A DNA stretch of 64,000 bases from Candidatus Zixiibacteriota bacterium (GTDB lineage: Bacteria; Zixibacteria; MSB-5A5; GN15; FEB-12). Shown piece after piece: positions 17,976 to 24,936 of the stretch (within the stretch, counting starts at the first letter, position 1; each line of letters begins with the position of its first letter). A program made the translations under genes and the position numbers. The notes under the pieces are model-generated. The model ran no database searches, was not told where the DNA came from, and saw only the letters and a program-made list of their open reading frames with translations. The stretch lies in the NCBI GenBank assembly GCA_020351995.1, contig CP070674.1:1609147-1673146 (forward strand), written 5' to 3'.

Positions 17976-19045
17976 AACAAGGCGGCCTGAGAGTACTGCT
18001 TCTGTCCGATGCCGGGAGTTTTCACACGGAGCGATTCGCCAGAGAACTCAGGCGGCAGGGTTGCCATGTAATGACCGCTTCACTGGAAAGCGGCAAGATG
18101 CGGTGTATTCAATTGAAGCGTCTTGGACCGGTGAAATCGTTTCATTACCTTCTGGCTGTTCCTCAGGTCAAGAGTATCATCAAGCGTTTTCGTCCCGAGG
18201 TAATCAACGCTCACTATGCCGCCGGCTATGGTTTCATAGCCGCCCGGGCTGTGGGCGAGACGAAAACGCCGATTGCCCTGAATGTGTGGGGCTCCGATGT
18301 TCTCATCGTTCCCAACAAATCCACACAGGGTCGAATAAAGGTCAGCATGGCCCTGGCCAGGGCCGATTATGTTTTTGGCGATTCCCGGTACCTTCTGACA
18401 AGGGCCGAGAAGGTCTGTAGGTTGAAGGCGCAAGAAGTTATACCCTGGGGCATAGAAAGAGAATTTCTGAGTTTACATCGAACGAGCTATTCGCCTGGAA
18501 GACCACTTCGGATCATCACTCCCCGCAAACAAGAGGAAATCTACAACAATGGATTTATTCTGGAGGCCTTAAGGCCGCTGGTAGAGAAGGGTGACGTTGA
18601 ATTGACTTTTCCGGATTTCGGGTCGTGCGCGCCGGCGTTTCGGTCGCAGGTGGGTGAATTGTCAGGCGACGGCGTGAATCTTTATAGTAAACTCCCTCGG
18701 GCGGAGTTTCTGGCTTATCTGGCTGAACATGATGTGTATTTATCCGCGTCGCGATCTGACTCGTCGCCAGCCTCGATGATTGAGTCTATGGCACTGGGTT
18801 TGATACCGGTCGCGGCCGATGTTGAGGGCGTGCGGGAATGGTTGACGGATGAGAGCGGCTTTGTTTTCGAACAGGATAATCGAGAAGAGCTCCGCTCTGT
18901 GATCGCGCGCATTATCGATGACGGCGATACGCTGGAAGGTATGAGGCGTAGTAATTTCAGGCGTGTAAATGAAGAGGCCATCTTTGAAGAGAACGTCGCG
19001 AGACAAGTCGAAGTCATGAAAGAGCTGGCTGGAGGTTCAAGCTGA
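17972..19045 (+). CDS. GT4-family glycosyltransferase
   Basis: This 357-residue GT-B fold enzyme has RVLLLSDAGSFHTERFAREL at the N-terminus, NAHYAAGYGFIAA and NVWGSDVL in the acceptor domain, then VIPWGIER. The donor-binding half includes DVYLSASRSDSSPASMIESM, where the GT4 E-x7-E-like region contributes to sugar-nucleotide binding. I chose ATG 17972, which overlaps the previous stop (ATGA), over the in-frame ATG 17954. The sugar cannot be predicted. Together with the next gene and the FemAB-like gene it forms a small surface-glycan set. Confidence 0.82.
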   Translation: MKQGGLRVLLLSDAGSFHTERFARELRRQGCHVMTASLESGKMRCIQLKRLGPVKSFHYLLAVPQVKSIIKRFRPEVINAHYAAGYGFIAARAVGETKTPIALNVWGSDVLIVPNKSTQGRIKVSMALARADYVFGDSRYLLTRAEKVCRLKAQEVIPWGIEREFLSLHRTSYSPGRPLRIITPRKQEEIYNNGFILEALRPLVEKGDVELTFPDFGSCAPAFRSQVGELSGDGVNLYSKLPRAEFLAYLAEHDVYLSASRSDSSPASMIESMALGLIPVAADVEGVREWLTDESGFVFEQDNREELRSVIARIIDDGDTLEGMRRSNFRRVNEEAIFEENVARQVEVMKELAGGSS

Positions 19046-20283
19046 TGGCCGAACGAGTACTGTTAATATGCTATTACTTTCCTCCCCAGGGAGGGGCCGG
19101 GGTCGGCCGGCCCTTGGCGCTTTACAAGCATCTTCCGAAACACGGAATTGAATGCGACATTTTGACGGTCAAGCCGGTGGCATATCGGCTGAACGAACCG
19201 GAACTGCTCGACGGGCTGGATACCAGCAGAATCTATAGAGCCGGCTCGTTGGATCCACAGCGTCTCATGTACCTGCTGGGTATCAGAACGGTTAAGGATG
19301 CCACTATAAGTAAGAGCCGGAAGATAACGGACAGGTACTTTCCGGACCCAAAGGTTGGTTGGGTACGACCGGCGGTCAAGCTGGGACGGGTACTGTCAAC
19401 CAATCGGCATTACGGGGCTGTCATATCGACCTCGCCACCGATGTCTTCGCACCTGGTGGGTATGAAGTTGTCGAAGGAATTCAGACTGCCGCTGATTGCG
19501 GATTTCAGGGATTTCTGGACAGGCTACAAGGTCGAGGACTGGTTCGAAGACCAGAGAAAGGTGAAGCGGGCCAGAGATCTCTTGAAGAAGATAACCGACG
19601 AAGCGGATCGGGTGATAACGGTCAATCCGGCCATATCCGATTATCTGGGCAAAGGGGCGGTGATTTATAACAGCTACGACGAAAACCGAGCCCGCCTATG
19701 GGGACTGCCAGAGAGGCGAGACCACTTCATTATCGGCATACTGGGTACACTTGAAGCGCGGCTGCCACTGGAGCCGCTGCTGAAGGTACTGGAATCGCTG
19801 AGAAAAGAAAAGCCGGCCTTTTTTGACAAGATACGGGTTGTGCATGTGGGAAGTGTGAATACGGAGGAAGCGGAGAGCCTTTTGCGCAGATACGACCTTG
19901 AGACCAGGTTGGACTTTCTCGGTGTCCGGCCGAGGGAGGAAACCATCAAGATACTCTCCGAGACATCGCTGCTGTACCTGGGCTTCTGTGAGTCGTATCG
20001 CGCATCGCTCCTGCCCGGTCGCTTGTTCGACATGCTGGTATCAGGTCGCCCTATTCTGGCCGCGACCGCGGAGGACGGCGTGACTGGGAGTATTCTCAGA
20101 CAGGGCGGTGTCAGCTGTACCTTTGATGATCAGCGACTGGACACGGCTGTTGATTTCCTCGGTGAGCAGGTAGAGGCTTACGCAAGGGGGGAGACAGTCT
20201 GTAAACCGAACGCCGAGTATGCCCGGAGGTTTTCTTCCGAAAAGATGGCGGAGAGTTTTGCCCGGGTGGTCAAGAATGTGTGA
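19045..20283 (+). CDS. GT4-family glycosyltransferase
   Basis: This 412-residue GT-B glycosyltransferase begins ERVLLICYYFPPQGGAGVGR, the usual start for GT4 enzymes of polysaccharide clusters. LIADFRDFWTGY, ADRVITVNPAISDYLGKGAVIYNSYD and IGILGTLEARLPLEPLLKVL follow, and the donor side has SLLYLGFCESYRASLLPGRLFDML. It overlaps the preceding glycosyltransferase by one base (TGATG) and closes the purM operon. The next gene points the other way, 15 bases on, with no obvious intrinsic terminator between them. Confidence 0.83.
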   Translation: MAERVLLICYYFPPQGGAGVGRPLALYKHLPKHGIECDILTVKPVAYRLNEPELLDGLDTSRIYRAGSLDPQRLMYLLGIRTVKDATISKSRKITDRYFPDPKVGWVRPAVKLGRVLSTNRHYGAVISTSPPMSSHLVGMKLSKEFRLPLIADFRDFWTGYKVEDWFEDQRKVKRARDLLKKITDEADRVITVNPAISDYLGKGAVIYNSYDENRARLWGLPERRDHFIIGILGTLEARLPLEPLLKVLESLRKEKPAFFDKIRVVHVGSVNTEEAESLLRRYDLETRLDFLGVRPREETIKILSETSLLYLGFCESYRASLLPGRLFDMLVSGRPILAATAEDGVTGSILRQGGVSCTFDDQRLDTAVDFLGEQVEAYARGETVCKPNAEYARRFSSEKMAESFARVVKNV

Positions 20284-20298
20284 TGAAGTATATCAATA

Positions 20299-22614
20299 CT
20301 ATCTCAGCAACAGCATCTTCTTACCTTCGATGAAATCGCTGGTTTCCAGCCGATAGAGGTAAATACCGCTGCCAACTTCGTTCCCACCCTGGTCGGTGCC
20401 ATTCCATATTGCGTGATGGACCCCGGCTGGCATGGCTTCATCTTTGAGGACGGTGACTACCTGACCGAGTATATTGTGGACAGCAAGCCTCACAGCAGAT
20501 TTTCTGGCCAGTTCAAAGCGGATGGTGGTCGACGGATTGAACGGGTTAGGATAGTTCTGGCAGAGGTTGAATCGGGTCGGAAGCAAATCGCTATCATCGT
20601 CAACATCCGTGATAACGGTCGGAACATAGACAGTGCGACCTACCGCGAATGAGTCTTTGACGGCGGCGATGGTGTACTCGGTGTCAGTTTCGAGGTCACA
20701 TGTCAATATAACTGTACCGTTGGCGGCCGTTAAGCTAGATTGCAGAATACTGTCTGACCGGCTGACGATAACCGCGCAGTCGGATACCGGGCTGGAGTTA
20801 GACGTGACCTTCACTGTCAGGTTCAGATCCGACTCTTCGATATTCATAGAAAGCTGGCCTGGTTTGGCAGTATATACATTCAACACCGGGTCTCCGAAAT
20901 AATCGATGCCGAGGACTTGATCGCGATAGAACGGATAAGCTGCCTTAGCGTCATACATAGCGCAAACAGCGGGACGCCCCGGGTGGGCAAAGAGCGAGTC
21001 AAAAAAGGCTGTCTGAATAAGGTAACTTGAGCTTACCCATCCCCAGCGAGAGTTCGCTACAAAGCCTACAGCACCAGCGTCGCCCAGACCCAGAAGAGAC
21101 TGAACCATGTTGGGCTGGGGAAAATTGAACGGTGGTTGGTCCTTATCGAAGGCACCATTGTCGCAGGCAAGAGAATAGTAAAAGGAAACTCTCCCGTTGG
21201 GCTCCAAACGGTGTACAGTGCCATCTGAAGCGGATCCCTCAATTGTCAGGAAACGTGACTTGGGCCACTCGTTGTAGCCTGACGTTCTGACTTCAAACAG
21301 CTGGTGGTTGCCGTGTGCTATCACGTTGACGACACCGTATCCGGATGAGATAATCGAAATCAATTCGGAAGCAGGTAGATTGTAAGGGGCGGGGTCATCG
21401 CCCCGGGCGAGCTCGACGCCGTTTGCGGTGTCGATTTCGAAGTACCCGGGATAAGCACCCCCGATGACCGCGTGCTGGGCGCCAAAGTGATCATCGCGCA
21501 TCTGGTCAGACGAAAAGAAAAAGGCGCGTTCAAGGTAATCGACGTCTCCATTGCCGGGATTGGTTTCGTAGTCAATCAACTTGTCGACGTAGTTATCGAC
21601 TTCGCCGGGTAAATTAAAAGGCAGCCGCCCGACCATCAACTCTGGTGTCAAATCGACCTCATCGACATAATTCTCACCCCAGATGCCGTCGTTATCGGAG
21701 TCCCAGTCACCCGAAACATCGGCGAAATAGAGGTCGCATATTTGCAGATAGTTGGGTGCTGGCGTGGATGTCGTTGAATACGGATAGGCGTATCTGATCG
21801 GAAGCTGGGTTTCGTCACCGGCGAGAAGCACGTACTGACCGCCACCGCTGTAAAAGTCGATGAGCCGCTCGCGCAGCTTCTCGGCGTCGTCGCGACCGTC
21901 ATATGCCGCCAGGATATCATCGATGAGTTCCACCGTGGTGTTTATTCCCAGGGAAATTCGATAATTCGCTAGCTCGACAACGGATTGGTACAGGGGTGAA
22001 GAGGTGACAATCAGATAGCTGGTGGTGCCAGCGGAAGCGGACATAACAATGCCGGCGAGCGCACCCTCCGGGTCGCCGAGGTCTATTGAAGTCAGCAGAG
22101 CCGAAGCAGCGACTCTGCGATTTTTCACGCGCACGCCGATTGACTCGTTAAAGTAGCACTCTCCGCCGGCATCGATCGTTACCGGGAATACCATAATTTT
22201 CGCCCATTTGCGATTGCCATGGTTTACTATCTCTACAGGATATACCGGCTCTTGTCCGAGCGCATGCTGGTTGCGGAGCTCGACGGCTCCCGAATACGTC
22301 TCCGGCGAGCTGGAAGTCGGGATGTCGCCCAGAGTCTCTTCGACGTCCACAGTTGCTATCAACTGACGAGAGATTACCTCGCACGTTATGTCACTGAGCG
22401 ATTCGCTTTCCTGAAGAGAAATGAAATAGAGAGCAGTGGGCAGTTCTGCCCGAAGGCCTACTGAGACTTTGCCCAGATCGTTGTAGCCGAATTCACAACC
22501 GCCGGGTCCTTCCCGAAGGTGACCAACGTCGAAATGCACGGTAGAGGAGTCCTCCGCAAAGAGCGTACTGGCGATCATGACAGCGATAAAAGTCACTATG
22601 AGGGTTTTTTTCAT
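20299..22614 (-). CDS. C25 (gingipain-like) cysteine peptidase with type IX-like sorting domain
   Basis: This 771-residue exported protein starts at the ATG on 22612-22614 (MKKTLIVTFIAVMIASTLFA, signal peptide). After a propeptide-like region comes the caspase-like C25 domain, with catalytic His about 434 in NVIAHGNHQ and Cys about 484 in SLACDNGAFD. TAFFDSLFAHP and IDYFGDPVLNVY close the domain. The final 90 residues are a sorting domain: QNYPNPFNPSTTIRFEL, LAVHNILGQVVTVL, GSGIYLYRLET and the basic end KKMLLLR. Gingipains use such tails for type IX secretion. Monocistronic on the minus strand; substrate unknown. Confidence 0.88.
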   Translation of the reverse strand: MKKTLIVTFIAVMIASTLFAEDSSTVHFDVGHLREGPGGCEFGYNDLGKVSVGLRAELPTALYFISLQESESLSDITCEVISRQLIATVDVEETLGDIPTSSSPETYSGAVELRNQHALGQEPVYPVEIVNHGNRKWAKIMVFPVTIDAGGECYFNESIGVRVKNRRVAASALLTSIDLGDPEGALAGIVMSASAGTTSYLIVTSSPLYQSVVELANYRISLGINTTVELIDDILAAYDGRDDAEKLRERLIDFYSGGGQYVLLAGDETQLPIRYAYPYSTTSTPAPNYLQICDLYFADVSGDWDSDNDGIWGENYVDEVDLTPELMVGRLPFNLPGEVDNYVDKLIDYETNPGNGDVDYLERAFFFSSDQMRDDHFGAQHAVIGGAYPGYFEIDTANGVELARGDDPAPYNLPASELISIISSGYGVVNVIAHGNHQLFEVRTSGYNEWPKSRFLTIEGSASDGTVHRLEPNGRVSFYYSLACDNGAFDKDQPPFNFPQPNMVQSLLGLGDAGAVGFVANSRWGWVSSSYLIQTAFFDSLFAHPGRPAVCAMYDAKAAYPFYRDQVLGIDYFGDPVLNVYTAKPGQLSMNIEESDLNLTVKVTSNSSPVSDCAVIVSRSDSILQSSLTAANGTVILTCDLETDTEYTIAAVKDSFAVGRTVYVPTVITDVDDDSDLLPTRFNLCQNYPNPFNPSTTIRFELARKSAVRLAVHNILGQVVTVLKDEAMPAGVHHAIWNGTDQGGNEVGSGIYLYRLETSDFIEGKKMLLLR

Positions 22615-22639
22615 TGTCCCGGTTCTCGTTTCAAGGTGA

Positions 22640-22656
22640 ACTGCAGGTATTATCTG
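22640..22656. promoter_or_regulatory. Small dyad upstream of the C25 peptidase gene
   Basis: TGCAG-N7-CTGCA lies about 30 bases before the peptidase start. On the minus strand its middle reads AGATAAT, which may double as a -10 element. No convincing -35 accompanies it, so this is only a candidate regulatory site. Confidence 0.3.
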
Positions 22657-22659
22657 CAA

Positions 22660-22972
22660 TCGTGCCGCCAGTTGAGCCGGGCTATGTCGGATAGGATTAT
22701 TACGGGATAAGTGATTGTTAAATAGTAACTTGCCGCCTTTGAATTTGTACTCTATAGACGAGTGCGGGGAGGCTGGATTGAAAAACCTGTGGGGGCAAAC
22801 CGATATTTTGTCGGAGGTTGGAGAACACTATATGTTTGTCAAGAGAAAATAATTCTCGGGTGAGTTAATCATCTTCAACCGGTTATCATTTTAACAAAAA
22901 CATTCATTTGTTATTCATTGTTAGTTTGAGGCTTAGCGGTGCTATTTTTTTAATCTCCTCTCAAAAAACCTC
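22660..22972. other. AT-rich divergent intergenic region before mraZ
   Basis: No gene is seen here. The stretch is clearly richer in A and T than its surroundings. It has an inverted repeat (TAACAAA 22892-22898 with TTTGTTA 22907-22913) and a run of seven T at about 22944-22951. It probably holds upstream promoter elements for mraZ on the plus strand and for the peptidase on the minus strand. Confidence 0.5.
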
Positions 22973-23001
22973 TTGACTTGAGTGGTAAAAAAGTGATTAA
23001 T
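22973..23001 (+). promoter_or_regulatory. Candidate mraZ/dcw promoter
   Basis: TTGACT at 22973-22978, a 17-base spacer and ATTAAT at 22996-23001 (four of six -10 bases) form the best sigma-70 candidate before the division cluster. The downstream half is covered by the repeat array assigned to MraZ. Confidence 0.5.
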
Positions 23002-23036
23002 TGTGATGTTTTTGGTAGGAAGTGGTATAAAGTGGA
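22981..23036 (+). promoter_or_regulatory. MraZ-box-like direct repeat array
   Basis: AGTGG at 22981, AGTGA at 22992, TGTGA at 23002, TTGGT at 23012, AGTGG at 23021 and AGTGG at 23031 recur every 9-11 bases, one helical turn. Known MraZ operators are short GTG/TGGG-type direct repeats spaced at about ten bases just before mraZ. The array covers the promoter and leader, and its last unit runs into the mraZ Shine-Dalgarno, which suggests autorepression. Confidence 0.65.
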
Positions 23037-23043
23037 GGAAGTT

Positions 23044-23517
23044 TTGAGCGGTTTCTACGGCCAATTCCAGACAACCATGGACGACAAGGGGCGCTTCGCT
23101 CTACCGGCTAAACTTCGCAGCGTTCTTGGACCTGACAACAAACCACTGCTGGAAGGGGATCTGATAATCACCAAGGGGTTGGAGGGTTGTCTTTCACTTT
23201 ATCCGCAGGGTGAGTGGGCCGAAATCCAAAATCGTTTATCTTCCTTAAATTTTACCAAGAGAGACTTTCGTTTTTTTGGTCGTCGGTTTTACTCGTCGGC
23301 CTCGGTTGTCACGCCCGACCGTAACGGGCGGATCTTGATTCCATCCCATCTTGTCAGAGAGGCCTCCTTACAGAGAGAACTTCACGTGATGGGGCTTAAC
23401 CGCTGGATCGAGATCTGGAATCCCGAGCGTTACCAGTATTATCTGGATCAGTTCGGGGGAAGTTACGAGGAAGTCGCCGAAAGACTGTTTTCCGCCGATG
23501 GGCATGAAGGGGAGTAA
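23044..23517 (+). CDS. mraZ: MraZ transcriptional regulator of the dcw cluster
   Basis: This 157-residue protein has two MraZ/AbrB-like halves: TTMDDKGRFALPAKLR near the N-terminus and SVVTPDRNGRILIPSHLVREA in the second half, each with the DxxGR motif. MraZ is a ring-forming DNA-binding protein that represses its own operon. I chose TTG 23044 (start SGFYGQFQTTMDDKGR) because GGAGG at 23034-23038 sits five bases before it. An upstream TTG at 22978 would add 22 residues and run through the repeat array. It overlaps rsmH by about 20 bases. Confidence 0.92.
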   Translation: MSGFYGQFQTTMDDKGRFALPAKLRSVLGPDNKPLLEGDLIITKGLEGCLSLYPQGEWAEIQNRLSSLNFTKRDFRFFGRRFYSSASVVTPDRNGRILIPSHLVREASLQRELHVMGLNRWIEIWNPERYQYYLDQFGGSYEEVAERLFSADGHEGE

Positions 23518-24445
23518 TGGTGGGCACGAGCCTGTTCTCGTTCAACAGGTAGTCCGCTACCTCGCTACTGTACTGGATGGAGCCTATTTAGACTTAACCG
23601 TCGGTCCGGGCGGACATCTCAAAGCTTTAGCTCAGGCCTTGGAGCAGGATGCTCGGTTGTATGGAGTTGACAGGGATGCGGCGGCGGTCAGGCTGGCCCA
23701 GAAAAATCTGCAGGGGTTACCTCAGGTTAAGGCAATCATCCGCACCAGTTACAGCCGGGTCGACTCTGTCGTTTCAGAGTTCGGGGACACCAGCTTTGAT
23801 GGAATCCTTCTCGACCTTGGGATTTCATCGCTTCAGTTAGATGATCCGCGGCGGGGATTTTCGTTCAGATACGACGGTCCGCTGGATATGAGATTCGATA
23901 CCGGTTCCGATGAACCGACCGCGGCGGATTTGATAAATACGTTGGGCGAAAATGAACTGGCAAATATAATTCGCAACTTTGGCGAGCAACGGAATGCCGG
24001 CCAGTTGGCCAGGGCAATTGTTAGGGAAAGACAGAGCAAGATGCTTCGCACCACCGCCGAACTGAGAGACTTGATTCTAAAGACCGCCAAGACCTCGCAG
24101 GAGCACAAGACGCTGGCCCGCGTCTTTCAAGCCTTCCGCATAGCTGTCAACAAGGAACTTGAACATCTTGAAGCCGTCTTACCCATGGCAGTTGATCTGG
24201 TAAGTAAAGGCGGGCGCCTGGCGGTAATCTCCTATCACTCTCTTGAAGACCGTATGGTCAAGCGGTATATGCGCCAGCAGGTAAAAGGGTGTGTTTGTCC
24301 CGAGACTTTCGATGTTTGCGTGTGTGGTCGGCGCCCTTCCCTGAAAATGGTCACCCGCAGAGCGGTTACGGCATCACCGCAGGAACAGCAACTGAATCCG
24401 CGTTCACGTTCAGCCAAACTGAGGGTAGCTGAGAAGATAACATGA
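23498..24445 (+). CDS. rsmH: 16S rRNA C1402 N4-methyltransferase RsmH (MraW)
   Basis: This 315-residue SAM-dependent enzyme N4-methylates C1402 of 16S rRNA. GGHEPVLVQQVVRYL, YLDLTVGPGGH (SAM loop), DGILLDLGISSLQLDDPRRGFS, FQAFRIAVNKELEHLE and VISYHSLEDRMVKRYM are family blocks. ATG 23498 and ATG 23504 are both possible; neither has a clear Shine-Dalgarno, and both lie inside the end of mraZ, so translation is probably coupled. The stop overlaps ftsL by four bases (ATGA). Confidence 0.95.
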   Translation: MGMKGSNGGHEPVLVQQVVRYLATVLDGAYLDLTVGPGGHLKALAQALEQDARLYGVDRDAAAVRLAQKNLQGLPQVKAIIRTSYSRVDSVVSEFGDTSFDGILLDLGISSLQLDDPRRGFSFRYDGPLDMRFDTGSDEPTAADLINTLGENELANIIRNFGEQRNAGQLARAIVRERQSKMLRTTAELRDLILKTAKTSQEHKTLARVFQAFRIAVNKELEHLEAVLPMAVDLVSKGGRLAVISYHSLEDRMVKRYMRQQVKGCVCPETFDVCVCGRRPSLKMVTRRAVTASPQEQQLNPRSRSAKLRVAEKIT

Positions 24446-24936
24446 GAGAAACGGTTCGGAAATTCAAGGAAACCGTTGAAATCAGGTCATCGATACTTAA
24501 CCGCATAAGGTCGCACCGGTACTTCCCGGTCACGCTTCTTTTCTGTGTCCTTCTTATTGCCGCCTGTGTTCACATATGGCAGCGCGTCAAAGTCGTGGAA
24601 CTGGTGAAGGAAGTGGCGGAGTTGAAAAACGAGCAGGCGGAGCTGCGCGACGCCAAAAAGAAAATCCGATCAGATATAGCCATATTATCCACGGCGGCGC
24701 GAATCGAACAGTACGCAGTGGACAGCCTTGGATTGCGCAGGGTGGACGCCGAGCGGCTGTTTACGCTGGTGTTCGACAAAGACGATCATGAGCAGCCCGA
24801 TGACCTAGAATTGTTGCTCTTTGCCATCAACCGTATGGCCGATGCCGTTCCCGCTTTAAGTAGTAATAACGCCATGGCCAGGGGTGTCGATAACCTCAAG
24901 CTGGATTCCCTTACACTTGAGGAGGCTGCCAAGTGA
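24442..24936 (+). CDS. ftsL: FtsL-like divisome protein
   Basis: This 164-residue small bitopic protein has a basic cytoplasmic N-terminus of about 30 residues, one membrane segment (FPVTLLFCVLLIAACVHIW, about 37-55) and a coiled coil at about 60-100 (LVKEVAELKNEQAELRDAKK). The coiled coil ends in RIEQYAVDSLGLRR, the usual FtsL closing motif. The C-terminal extension of about 55 residues is longer than in most FtsL proteins. Position between rsmH and ftsI fixes the assignment. FtsL scaffolds FtsQ/FtsB and activates FtsWI. Confidence 0.85.
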   Translation: MRETVRKFKETVEIRSSILNRIRSHRYFPVTLLFCVLLIAACVHIWQRVKVVELVKEVAELKNEQAELRDAKKKIRSDIAILSTAARIEQYAVDSLGLRRVDAERLFTLVFDKDDHEQPDDLELLLFAINRMADAVPALSSNNAMARGVDNLKLDSLTLEEAAK

